NCBI GenBank assembly: GCA_963678485.1
Contig: OY782882.1
Span: 4,092,001-4,156,000, forward strand
Source: CALGYY01 sp963678485
GTDB lineage: Bacteria; Bacteroidota; Bacteroidia; Bacteroidales; CAIWKO01
Reading direction: 5' to 3'
Length of the DNA: 64,000 bases
In this document: positions 35,674 to 43,682 of the stretch, piece after piece
Layout: each line of letters starts with the position of its first letter
How positions within the stretch are numbered: position 1 is the stretch's first letter
Notes under the pieces: generated by a model
Seen by the model: the letters and a program-made list of their open reading frames with translations, nothing else
What the model was told of the DNA's origin: nothing
Database searches by the model: none
Position numbers and translations under genes: made by a program

Positions 35674-37246
35674 AATTGAATTTCCCGGTAACTTTCAGAT
35701 CCAGATGATATGTGTCATAAATTTGAACATATTGAGAACCTGCATTTGTTGTATTAAAATAGGCTGCAATGTATAGTTTTGAGGCCATGTAAAGCAAATC
35801 AATTCTTGAACGATTCATTGGAATGTGAATCTCTGTGCGCAATGGAGTAGCTGCAAAGCCATCCCCGTTAAGGGGAGCTTCTTTAATGTGAGAATGATCG
35901 ATTAGAATATCCATCACATTGCCTTCTGCATCCAGCGCAACTAATACGATTTCTGCATCGAAAGGAAAGCCATTATCGGCCAGAAGTAATAATTCCCCAT
36001 CATTGATTTGTCTGGAATCGTTGACTTCACCCAACGAAAAATCCATGGTGTCGCCAAGATTAAGATTGCTGGCCATCAGCGAAAGCGGAATCTCCATGTT
36101 GAGGTAAGCAGCGAGATAATTCCCTCCATATACAAAATCATTCCCTGAAGATATATTGCCCATTGGATTAGATTCTACATCAAGACTGTATCGCAGCTGG
36201 TCGGGAAGATTTTCAAGCATATCAAGAATATTTGAGCCGGCCAGATCGTAAGTATAAGTTGTAGGTATGACGGGCTGTGCAGGATTGTAAGTTTCCAACG
36301 CACGGCTAATGTTGATCGTTTTGCCAATGATCGGGCTGTTCAGCGAAATAGAATTTCCGCTCTTAGTATTTATAGAAGTAAGTTCGTCGAATTTTACTCT
36401 GGCGTCAAGTCCGAAGCGGTTTTCGATCATCAAACTTATCTTAATGCTTTCAAGGCTAATAGTTCCGCCATGGATGTTGTCGAATAACTTGATGGGCGTG
36501 GTCGATGGACCATAAGAAAATTGTTGCTGTGCGAAATAGCCTTTAGCGTAGCTTAATCCGACATCCTGAAATGTAACCAGCATGTCAAAATGATCCTGAG
36601 CGGTCAGCGTTACTGTATTTGCAGATGACGACAATGTAGCTTTGGAGGAAGTTAAGATATGGTTTGAGGATAATCCATTGGTGCCTCTCATGTCGAGACT
36701 ATATCCACTCATATCGAAGCGTTTGCTGTATATATACGGAGATCCATTAGCTGCAGGAATTGTTTCACTTACCTGAAACACTTGACCATTGCGGGTTGCA
36801 GACAATATCTTATAAGTGATAACCACTTCCTCCGAGAGAGTATTTATAAAATCAATCGAAATAAAACCTTTGGAAAGATCCATGCGGCTCACTTCAGCGC
36901 CATTAAAATCAAAGGTTTCCTGAGTTGTATTATTGTATATATCTTGTCCGGCGGTGATTTGCACTCCCGGAAATCCGGGATAAAATTTATGGGTGATTGT
37001 GTCCGGAACATTAACTAAAGAATCTAAATCAAAGGTATATATAGGATTTTTGTATACTAATGTCAATGCATTGTCGCTGCCCACTTGCAGCAGTGAATCG
37101 GGAATCAAATCGTTAATCGAAAGACTGGTTTTAATAAGGGGAATCTGCACATCCACATCCCAGGAGGCATTGGATTCCCGCTTGCAAGATAATATGCTGC
37201 AAATAAGGACAAGCAGGGCAAGAAGTCGGAGCGTATGGTTGCGCAT
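35660..37246 (-). CDS. Large lipoprotein of unknown function
   Basis: 528 residues. The lipobox SILSC (Cys21) is followed by KRES. The mature protein is beta-rich, with repeated long-loop strands (VDVQIPLIKTSLSINDLI; NILDMLENLPDQLRYSLDVESN; TEIHIPMNRSRIDLLYMAS). Similar large lipoproteins are often beside DUF5723-type barrels in Bacteroidota, and the 14-base overlap with the barrel gene supports a shared envelope complex (inference). No catalytic motif is seen. Confidence 0.75.
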   Translation of the reverse strand: MRNHTLRLLALLVLICSILSCKRESNASWDVDVQIPLIKTSLSINDLIPDSLLQVGSDNALTLVYKNPIYTFDLDSLVNVPDTITHKFYPGFPGVQITAGQDIYNNTTQETFDFNGAEVSRMDLSKGFISIDFINTLSEEVVITYKILSATRNGQVFQVSETIPAANGSPYIYSKRFDMSGYSLDMRGTNGLSSNHILTSSKATLSSSANTVTLTAQDHFDMLVTFQDVGLSYAKGYFAQQQFSYGPSTTPIKLFDNIHGGTISLESIKISLMIENRFGLDARVKFDELTSINTKSGNSISLNSPIIGKTINISRALETYNPAQPVIPTTYTYDLAGSNILDMLENLPDQLRYSLDVESNPMGNISSGNDFVYGGNYLAAYLNMEIPLSLMASNLNLGDTMDFSLGEVNDSRQINDGELLLLADNGFPFDAEIVLVALDAEGNVMDILIDHSHIKEAPLNGDGFAATPLRTEIHIPMNRSRIDLLYMASKLYIAAYFNTTNAGSQYVQIYDTYHLDLKVTGKFNYVVE

Positions 37247-37443
37247 AGGAGAAAATGAGAGGTAAAAGTATAAAAAAATATATAATTATTGAGAGTTATT
37301 TGCCACTAAGTCCGATCCTTCTCCCAAACCAGATAATGGAGTCACGAATGCTGATTCTTTTTATTGTTTCAGAGAAGGAGCTGATTTAGCCGCCATCATT
37401 TCAAGCTCTACCTAGACACCCGCCTTTCTTCAAAGGTTGCACC

Positions 37444-38715
37444 TTAGTAATTGTACTTCTTACCCCAAAGGTTTTTTAGTCGGGTACGAATCTCATTTTC
37501 CCGAGGATTGTCGCCCGGTTCATAGAATTTTTTTCCCTTTATACCCTCGGGGAGGAATTCAAGATCGGTAAAGTTTCCCTTAAAGCTATGAGCGTATTTA
37601 TATTCTTTTCCGTAACCAAGGTCTTTCATTAGTTTGGTGGGTGCGTTACGAATATGTAGTGGTACAGCCAGGTCTCCGCTATTTCTCGCCTCTGCCAGTG
37701 CTTCGTCGATGGCCATTATTGACGCATTACTTTTAGGTGATGATGCAAGATATAAGGCTGTTTGTGAGAGAATGATACGACATTCGGGATAGCCGGTCAT
37801 TCTAACAGCATCAAAGCAAGAGGTGGCAAGAAGAAGAGCATTGGGATTGGCATTACCAATATCTTCTGAAGCAAGAATCAGCATGCGTCGTGCAATGAAC
37901 ACCGGATCTTCTCCGGCATTTATCATTCTGGCAAGCCAGTACACCGTGGCATTCGGGTCACTTCCGCGCATCGATTTGATGAACGCAGAGATAATATCAT
38001 AATGTTGTTCGCCCGATTTATCATAAAGTGCTAGGTTTTGCTGAATCAACCGAAGGACCATCTCATTGGTTATATGCAGAGCCTCTTTTTTTCCTGCACT
38101 ATGCGCCACTAGTTCAATGGCATTCATTAGCTTGCGGGCATCGCCTCCGGATATTCTTAGCAGGGCTTCAGGTTCATCGATAGTGATTTCGATGTTCAAT
38201 TCCTTCGAAAGGAATTCAACAGCCCGGGCAAGCAGTAGTTGCAGTTGTTCTACTTCAAGATTTTTCAGAATATAAACCTGACAGCGGGAGAGGAGTGGTG
38301 AAATGACTTCGAAGGATGGGTTTTCGGTGGTGGCGCCAATCAGTGTGATAATGCCTTTCTCTACGGCTCCCAGCAGTGAATCCTGCTGTGCTTTATTAAA
38401 ACGGTGAATTTCGTCGATGAAGAGTATGGCTTTTCCTTCATCCTTTTTTGCTTTTTCAAACACATCTCTTACATCCTTAACGCCAGAATTAACGGCACTT
38501 AGGGTATAAAACGGACGTGACATGCTTTGCGAAATAATGTTTGCCAGGGTGGTCTTTCCAACGCCCGGAGGTCCCCAAAGCACCATGGATGGGATATTTC
38601 CCGATTCTATAGCATTACGGAGTATAGCGTCTTTTCCGACAAGATGCTCTTGTCCAATGTATTCGTCGAGGTTTTGCGGTCTGAGGCGTTCAGCAAGGGG
38701 AATGTTGGTGTCCAT
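37444..38715 (-). CDS. rarA: Replication-associated recombination protein RarA (MgsA)
   Basis: 423 residues of the clamp-loader-like AAA+ family. It has GPPGVGKTT (Walker A, from residue 48), LFIDEIHRFNK (Walker B), the sensor segment LIGATTENPSFE, and the C-terminal MgsA tetramerisation region with GSDPNATVYWLARM and LGYGKEYKYAHSF. It acts at stalled replication forks with SSB. The gene is monocistronic. The 197-base gap 37247-37443 before it holds nothing that I can recognise. Confidence 0.95.
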   Translation of the reverse strand: MDTNIPLAERLRPQNLDEYIGQEHLVGKDAILRNAIESGNIPSMVLWGPPGVGKTTLANIISQSMSRPFYTLSAVNSGVKDVRDVFEKAKKDEGKAILFIDEIHRFNKAQQDSLLGAVEKGIITLIGATTENPSFEVISPLLSRCQVYILKNLEVEQLQLLLARAVEFLSKELNIEITIDEPEALLRISGGDARKLMNAIELVAHSAGKKEALHITNEMVLRLIQQNLALYDKSGEQHYDIISAFIKSMRGSDPNATVYWLARMINAGEDPVFIARRMLILASEDIGNANPNALLLATSCFDAVRMTGYPECRIILSQTALYLASSPKSNASIMAIDEALAEARNSGDLAVPLHIRNAPTKLMKDLGYGKEYKYAHSFKGNFTDLEFLPEGIKGKKFYEPGDNPRENEIRTRLKNLWGKKYNY

Positions 38716-39300
38716 TGCGTTTTTTTTTTCAAAGGTAGGGAATTGGTTTTTATGGTGGATGGTTTTTGTGGTTGGTTTAGGGGTTATGGGGTTAATAGGT
38801 TATTGGGGTTTTGGGGTTATTCGGTAATGGAGTTAATTGGTTGATTAGTTAAATGGTTAATTAGTTAGGACTTCAGGGTACATCGGCAACCCATGAACCA
38901 GTCATTCCGGATTTAATCCGGAATCCTTCTTTTTACGTTAGTAGAGTTTTTGGGTTATTGAGTTATTGGGTTATGAGGCTATTGGGTTGATAGGTTATTG
39001 GGGTTTTTAGGGTTATTGAGTAAATAGGTCATTAAGTTACGGCACAAGCGAAGCAGACCCACTATTTCATCAAAAAAAACGGTCTCCGAGCGGTGGTCGA
39101 GGGGCGGGATATAGGGTTATAGGGTTAAAAGGTTATTGGGTTAAAGGGTTATTGAGTAAATAGGTCATTAAGTTACGGCACAAGCGAACCAGACCCACTA
39201 TTTCATCAATGAAAAACTGTCCCCAAGCGATAGCCGAGGGGTAGCCGAGGGGTAGCCGAGGGGCATTGGTTTAGTAAAGTTGTGAGGAGGGAAAAGACCA
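38716..39300. repeat. Intergenic repeats: GGTTATTGG tracts, 64-bp direct repeat, hairpin
   Basis: No gene is supported here. G/T-rich tracts built from GGGTTATTGG/GGTTAATAGG variants run through 38740-38880 and 38945-39150. ATTCCGGATTTAATCCGGAAT-like palindrome lies at 38904-38924 (described by its arms ATTCCGGATT/AATCCGGAAT). A 64-base segment is repeated directly at 39010-39073 and 39146-39209 with one mismatch (GGGTTATTGAGTAAA to ATTTCATCAA). An 11-base unit TAGCCGAGGGG is tandemly repeated three times at 39231-39263. Confidence 0.75.
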
Positions 39301-39371
39301 ATCATTTAGTGTGGAATAGTGAGAAAATTAAAAAATAATCACAAAGAGTGTAATTGTAAAAATATTTTTCC

Positions 39372-39379
39372 TACTTTTG
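39372..39379 (+). promoter_or_regulatory. -7 box of the tRNA-Leu pair
   Basis: TACTTTTG matches TAnnTTTG and ends 10 bases before tRNA-Leu(GAG). A TTG at 39354-39356 gives only a 15-base spacer, so the -33 part is unclear. Confidence 0.5.
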
Positions 39380-39389
39380 CCCCCACTTT

Positions 39390-39473
39390 GCCCAGGTGGT
39401 GAAATTGGTAGACACGCCAGCTTGAGGGGCTGGTGCCCGTTAGGGTGTGCAAGTTCGAGTCTTGTCCTGGGCA
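39390..39473 (+). tRNA. tRNA-Leu (anticodon GAG)
   Basis: A type II tRNA with a long variable arm. Acceptor GCCCAGG (39390-39396) pairs with CCTGGGC (39466-39472), discriminator A at 39473. The anticodon stem CCAGC/GCTGG holds loop TTGAGGG, anticodon GAG at 39424-39426. The variable arm is TGCCCGTTAGGGTG. No encoded CCA and no terminator directly after it. Confidence 0.97.
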
Positions 39474-39484
39474 CGATGCAGTTT

Positions 39485-39986
39485 GCAGTTAACAGTTAGC
39501 AGTTAGCAGTTAGCAGTGGGCGGCAAGGTGAAAAAAAAACAAATCAATCATTGTTCTTTATTTTGAAGTTATGAGTGGCTATGATAGCGTGATCTATGGA
39601 AAGGCGCATCAATTTGCTTTGGAGATCATTAAGGTTCACAAGCAGTTTTTCCTGAGAGAGTTTTCTGACATTTTCAGGCAATTGTTGAAAAGTGGAACTA
39701 GTATAGGTGCGAATTTGGCAGAAGCTAATGGCGCAATTTCTATGGATGATTTCTCAGCCAAAGTTTCAATTGCATTCAAGGAAATGAAGGAAACAAAGTA
39801 CTGGCTTCTTCTTATGAAAGATTCGTCATTGATCAGTCAGCCCATCTACGAACAACTAAATTCCTCCGTAGATGAACTATGTAAGATGGCATTTAGTATA
39901 TTAAAGACTACCGGTCGTGTAAAACACCACTAACTGTTAACTGCTAACTGCTAACTGCTAACTGCTAACTGCTAACTGTTAACTGC
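39485..39986 (+). mobile_element. Candidate inverted-repeat element carrying a four-helix-bundle gene
   Basis: Left arm 39485-39517 (GCAGTTAACAGTTAGCAG and so on) and right arm 39954-39986 are perfect 33-base inverted copies. Both are built of the 7-mer GCAGTTA/TAACTGC, and the right array extends outward of the arm to 39931. One ORF lies between. The element stands between two tRNA-Leu genes, the second of which carries the terminator. Mobility is inferred from the inverted repeats and from the position; no flanking target duplication is evident. Confidence 0.6.
39571..39933 (+). CDS. Four-helix-bundle protein (23S rRNA IVS / S23 family), second copy
   Basis: 120 residues. LLKSGTSIGANLAEANG (about 42-58) and DFSAKVSIAFKEMKETKYWL are the family signature; the similarity to the protein at 29461 is clear in this block (SGTxxxxNxAE, KEx(K/R)ET) but low elsewhere, so the two are distant paralogues and not recent copies. 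The stop codon TAA at 39931-39933 is the first triplet of the right repeat array, so the repeat and ORF are fused. No SD. Function unknown. Confidence 0.88.
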   Translation: MSGYDSVIYGKAHQFALEIIKVHKQFFLREFSDIFRQLLKSGTSIGANLAEANGAISMDDFSAKVSIAFKEMKETKYWLLLMKDSSLISQPIYEQLNSSVDELCKMAFSILKTTGRVKHH

Positions 39987-39993
39987 AATAAAA

Positions 39994-40077
39994 GCCCGGA
40001 TGGCGGAATTGGTAGACGCGCTAGTTTCAGGGACTAGTATTCGCAAGGATGTGCAGGTTCGAGTCCTGTTCCGGGCA
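39994..40077 (+). tRNA. tRNA-Leu (anticodon CAG)
   Basis: Acceptor GCCCGGA (39994-40000) pairs with TCCGGGC (40070-40076), discriminator A at 40077. The anticodon stem CTAGT/ACTAG holds loop TTCAGGG, anticodon CAG at 40028-40030. It begins seven bases after the inverted-repeat element. Probably cotranscribed with the upstream tRNA-Leu. Confidence 0.97.
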
Positions 40078-40081
40078 CAAG

Positions 40082-40108
40082 GCAGATCGGTTGGTCTGCT
40101 TTTTTTTT
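40082..40108 (+). terminator. Rho-independent terminator of the tRNA-Leu pair
   Basis: Stem GCAGATC (40082-40088) / GGTCTGC (40093-40099) with loop GGTT, followed by nine T. Confidence 0.85.
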
Positions 40109-40200
40109 GGAACAGGAGGAGAAGTATTTGCTGGTTGTTTCAGGGTTTGCTTGTTTTGGAGAAATGAAGAATATCTAGTCAGTGCTAATATCAGCTGAAC

Positions 40201-40620
40201 CTAAAATGTTAGCACGATTTTATTCGCCCGGATTAGAGCATACAGGTCTTTCATAGATGAATACTTACAAATCTGAGGCTGGTCAATCTTGCGACTGCTC
40301 AAACAGGTTCCACATCCCATGATTACACCGCCCTTTTCTAAAAATGCAGTAGTCTGTTCATTCAGGTCGGGATTCTGTTTGACCAACAGATCTAACTCAA
40401 CCCCTTTTCCCAGTAAGAAAATCGTGACTGTATCACCGGCTTCCATGGAATAATTCGCGAGACGCAAGGCATTCCACAGCGTTTCAACATCATTGGAGTA
40501 AAAGACCATACCGATGGTTGTATTACCTTTAGGTGTTGCATTTGGAGAAGAAGTTTGTGCGTTCACTGCCGTGCCAATGAATATGAACATTGTCAAAACG
40601 AAGAGAAATATTTTTTTCAT
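40201..40620 (-). CDS. DsrE-family periplasmic protein
   Basis: 139 residues from the ATG at 40620, which begins a signal peptide (cut near VNAQ); the frame upstream to 40698 is non-signal. The fold is DsrE/DsrF-like: GMVFYSNDVETLWNALRLANYSM, TIFLLGKGVEL and the Cys pair in MGCGTCLSSRK. The conserved cysteines may carry sulfur or do redox work. It lies beside a thioredoxin cluster in the same direction, 243 bases downstream of it. An exported DsrE-like protein is not the sulfur-relay DsrEFH type, so the exact role is open. Confidence 0.8.
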   Translation of the reverse strand: MKKIFLFVLTMFIFIGTAVNAQTSSPNATPKGNTTIGMVFYSNDVETLWNALRLANYSMEAGDTVTIFLLGKGVELDLLVKQNPDLNEQTTAFLEKGGVIMGCGTCLSSRKIDQPQICKYSSMKDLYALIRANKIVLTF

Positions 40621-40812
40621 GATTTGGGATTTGACGGTTCTTAATATAGTTGGGGTTGTAAATTTACTCATTAATAAAATGGCACTTTCCCAGAACATGG
40701 GAAAGCCATATCAATCGTTTTAGTTTGCTGTCAATGTTTGTAAATTTGTCTTGGGCAGTTTAATCAATTTTGTCAATCAATTCGCAAATGTACTCGTTCT
40801 GAAGAAAATAAA

Positions 40813-40843
40813 AGACATATCAGTATGGTGACCTGATATGTCT
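40813..40843 (-). terminator. Terminator of the thioredoxin operon
   Basis: Perfect 11-bp stem AGACATATCAG (40813-40823) / CTGATATGTCT (40833-40843). On the minus strand it is followed by TTTTATTTTC, and it starts 20 bases after the thioredoxin stop. Confidence 0.75.
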
Positions 40844-40862
40844 GTATAAAGGTTGCATTCCT

Positions 40863-41282
40863 TTAAAGATATTTCTCCAAATCCACCATGATAGCCGCTT
40901 TGGACTTTACCCCCGTGATCCTTTTTATTTCTTTTCCGTTTTTAAAGATGATGAGCGTAGGAATGCTCCTAATGCTAAAACGGGCTGCAGTGCTTTTTGC
41001 TTTGTCGACATCGAGCTTGCAAATTTTGACTTTTCCTTTGAGTTCCACGCTGAGTTCGTTAAGTACTGGAACCATTACTTTACAAGGCATACACCACGTT
41101 GCCCAGAAATCGACCAGAGTAATACCGGCTTTTATTTGCTGATTAAAATTGCTATCGTTAAGGTTTATGATGCTTTCGTGCTCCTTCACCTTATTGTAGG
41201 CTCTAAGTTTGATCCGGGTGTAGATGAGCATGGCACTGAATACTACAACTATGCCGCCTATTATCCAAAGAAAGATGTTCAT
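40863..41282 (-). CDS. Membrane-anchored thioredoxin
   Basis: 139 residues. An N-terminal membrane helix (about 3-21) precedes a thioredoxin domain with WCMPC (Cys64, Cys67), the cis-Pro loop RSIPTL and KNGKEIKRITG. It should reduce disulfides. The proximity of thioredoxin reductase (overlap of four bases with the frame ending at 41279) indicates coupled expression. The Trx domain follows the helix, so it may lie on the periplasmic face if N-in. Confidence 0.92.
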   Translation of the reverse strand: MNIFLWIIGGIVVVFSAMLIYTRIKLRAYNKVKEHESIINLNDSNFNQQIKAGITLVDFWATWCMPCKVMVPVLNELSVELKGKVKICKLDVDKAKSTAARFSIRSIPTLIIFKNGKEIKRITGVKSKAAIMVDLEKYL

Positions 41283-42251
41283 ACTGATTGGTTTATTAAT
41301 GGTTGTGAAATTGAATGCTGTTCGTGCACATAGGCGGCAACAGAGAGGGCCGCAATGGTTCCATCCCCAATCGCTGTGGATATTTGCCGGTATTTTTTTT
41401 CAGTACTATCCCCAGCAGCAAAAATGCCTGGGATTGTTGTCTGCATGTCTTTATTAACAAGGATTTCCCCATGTTTGTTCAGTATGGGCAAATCCCCAAG
41501 AAACTCCGTGTTGGGCTGGTAACCAATAAAGATAAACGCTCCATCTGTTGGAAAATGCTCAATGAGTCCAGTCTTTAGGTCTTTGAGGGATACCGCTTCA
41601 AGTTTTTCGTCTCCATAAAATTTCTCTACAACTGTTTCCATTCGGATGTCTATTTTAGGATGCTTTATGGCTTCTTCAATTGCGAATGGGAAGGCTTGGA
41701 AATGATCGAACATATGTACTATGGTTACACTTGATGCGTATTTGGTCAAAGAAACAGCTTCTTCCAGTGCAGCGTTTCCACCACCAACCACCACGATCTT
41801 TTTATCAGTAAAGAAATCTCCATCGCAGGTCGCGCAATAACTAATGCCCTTTCCACCAAAGGATGTTTCGCCCTCCACATTGAGCATTCTCGGCCGTCCT
41901 CCGGGTGCAAGGATTATCGCATGGGATTGGAGGGCACTTTCGTTGCTGAGGGTGATGACCTTTAAATCATGATCCGCTTCAATTTTCTTAACCCCATCAA
42001 TCGTCATGAATTCAACTCCGAAGGACTTGGCTTGCTTCTTCATGATTGGCCAGACCATATCCGCTGATATTTTCGACACCCGGATAATTGGCTACTTCAT
42101 GAGTCAGGTTCAGTTGCCCACCAATAGTGCCATTGCTAAGTATGAGGGTATTCAAACGGGCACGTGAAAGGTACAGCCCTGCTGTTAAGCCTGCAGGGCC
42201 TGCACCAACAATAATCACATCCCAGATTTTCTTTTCCATGGAATTATGCAT
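41279..42251 (-). pseudogene. trxB: Thioredoxin reductase, frameshifted
   Basis: Two overlapping frames together give a full TrxB. Frame one (from 42251 or 42239) has the FAD motif VGAGPAG and runs to GYGLAN; frame two continues with IMKKQAKSFGVEF, the redox pair CATCD, the NADPH motif GGGNAALEE and AAGDST, ending at 41279. The switch lies at about 42041-42047. AATC in place of AATATC (loss of AT) explains it. Either the gene is broken or the sequence has an error. The product would reduce the thioredoxins encoded on both sides. The rest of the frame shows no decay, arguing for a recent event or an artefact. Confidence 0.88.
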
Positions 42252-42600
42252 TAACGGTATTAAAGAGGTTCTCTAAATTTTCTTTGACCTGTTGCATAGA
42301 TTGAATACTGGAAGTTGCTTTCACCAGTTTCCCGTTTTTATAATACATCACAAAAGGAATTCCCATAAAACCCCTGACTTCAGGAACGTTTTTGATCACA
42401 TGGGATTCTGGTGAGTCGAATGCCATATCGGCAAACTTGATGTGCTTGTTGGTGGGCTCCAGTTCCTCCATCACACCGTAAACCGGAATGCACATAGGCC
42501 CCATGCGACCACAGCAAACCATCACATTATCGTTTTCAGATATTACTTTCTGCCATTCGCTGGCGGTCTCAAGATGCGTTAAATTTGTGTCGAGTTTCAT
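42244..42600 (-). CDS. Thioredoxin-fold protein with modified active site
   Basis: 118 residues with thioredoxin topology: VMVCCGRMGPMCIPVYG, the cis-Pro segment MGIPFVMYYKNGK and a final helix. In place of WCxxC it has Cys29-Cys30 and Cys37 (C-x6-C), so disulfide chemistry would be atypical. It overlaps the start of the reductase by eight bases. It is first in the trx cluster, divergent from a Crp/Fnr-family gene. Its partner may be the reductase, but that is an inference. Confidence 0.85.
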   Translation of the reverse strand: MKLDTNLTHLETASEWQKVISENDNVMVCCGRMGPMCIPVYGVMEELEPTNKHIKFADMAFDSPESHVIKNVPEVRGFMGIPFVMYYKNGKLVKATSSIQSMQQVKENLENLFNTVNA

Positions 42601-42704
42601 AATAATTTATTTTTAGAATTTGAATTTCGAATTTGCTTCTGCAAAATTACAACATCCCTTGCGTGTCAGCTTAGATGTGGGCTTGGTGTTTGCCTTCTGA
42701 AAAA

Positions 42705-42737
42705 TTGGTATTTACCAACTTTTGTTGCGTATCTTTG
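42705..42737 (+). promoter_or_regulatory. Promoter of the Crp/Fnr gene
   Basis: TTGG (42705-42708), 21 bases, TATCTTTG (42730-42737), ending 21 bases before the ATG at 42759. The divergent trx cluster starts 104 bases to the left. Confidence 0.6.
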
Positions 42738-42758
42738 TTTATTCCTTTGCGCGTGATT

Positions 42759-43448
42759 ATGATAGAAGAAAAGAAATCCTGTTTTGACGGACATGTAAAT
42801 CCCTTATGTTTCCACACCCTGACTAAGGAAGAATGGGATGAGATCGCAAAGGATCAGAGTATGCTCACCTATAGCAAAGGAGAAGTAATTGCCAAGCAGG
42901 GTGCCATGACCTCATATGTGGTTTTTATTCTCAGTGGTCTCGCCCGGCAGTTCATACAAAGCGAAACAGTACGTCCATTCAACATTCGGGTCATACAGGG
43001 AGGTGAATTTATCGGATTGACTGCTATTTTTGGTGCACGTGAATTTAATTCTTCGGTTGTAGCGCTCTCACAGACACAAGCATGTTTGATTGGAATCGAT
43101 GTATTACGTTCATTGGTGGAGCGCAACAATGCCTTTGCGCTTCGTTTGATTAAAAGGCACCTGCAAACCGAAAATGAATTCATAGAGGTGGTAAGTCGCC
43201 TGCATTATAAGCAAATGCCCGGGAAACTGGCTCAGTCCTTACTTTATTTACAAAGCATTAATGTTGAAAAGATGAACATTTTCCCACTGTTATCCCGCAA
43301 TGACCTTGCGGATTTTGCGGGCATTTCGCCAGTAAATGTGGTAAAACTGCTTAAACAATTCGAAATGGAGAGGATCATCACCCTTGATAAAAAAGACATT
43401 CGAATCATTGATACTGCTGCCTTGGTTCGTATCAGTAAGAGAGGATAG
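42759..43448 (+). CDS. Crp/Fnr-family transcription regulator
   Basis: 229 residues from 42759, which follows the promoter at 42730 directly; the frame is open upstream to 42675, but that would place the start inside the promoter. A cyclic-nucleotide-binding-like domain (about 20-140) and a Crp-type winged helix (about 150-225; SRNDLADFAGISPVNVVKLLKQF) are seen. It lacks the N-terminal four-Cys cluster of Fnr: only two Cys (C7 and C17, KKSCFDGHVNPLCF) are near the start. It is divergent from the thioredoxin cluster and may control it in response to redox state (inference). Confidence 0.9.
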   Translation: MIEEKKSCFDGHVNPLCFHTLTKEEWDEIAKDQSMLTYSKGEVIAKQGAMTSYVVFILSGLARQFIQSETVRPFNIRVIQGGEFIGLTAIFGAREFNSSVVALSQTQACLIGIDVLRSLVERNNAFALRLIKRHLQTENEFIEVVSRLHYKQMPGKLAQSLLYLQSINVEKMNIFPLLSRNDLADFAGISPVNVVKLLKQFEMERIITLDKKDIRIIDTAALVRISKRG

Positions 43449-43532
43449 GATTCTTATTTGTTATTTAGGAACTCCTCTTTTCTTTGCGTAACGACAGAAT
43501 AATTATCCCCTTGTATTCAACTGTTGTAGATT

Positions 43533-43682
43533 AATTAGTGTCTGTCCATAAAGTCCGTCTGCGGCGTTGTCCTCGTATTGTCCGGCAGTCATTTATCCGA
43601 GTAAACTCCTGCCCTCCAATACTTCGGACGCCTTGCATCCGAATCTTTCTGGCCAAACACTAAATTTATAGACAGACTAATT
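43533..43682. mobile_element. MITE-like element, no ORF
   Basis: About 150 bases with imperfect terminal inverted repeats, AATTAGTGTCTGTCCATAAA (43533-43552) against the complement of 43665-43684. The interior is GC-richer, has no ORF and contains a duplicated ATCCGA-type motif. The right end carries the last two codons and stop (TAG) of the TonB receptor gene. It is probably a remnant or MITE of an IS; the parent is not in the window. Confidence 0.5.

Noticed and set aside
39571..39933. Diversity-generating retroelement from the Avd-like fold
   Set aside because: No reverse transcriptase, variable-repeat or template-repeat pair is seen.
39390..40077. A tRNA-Leu split by an intron
   Set aside because: Both tRNA genes are complete cloverleafs; the insert lies between them.
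41279..42251. Programmed frameshift in thioredoxin reductase
   Set aside because: No slippery heptamer or stem follows; a 2-base loss explains it.
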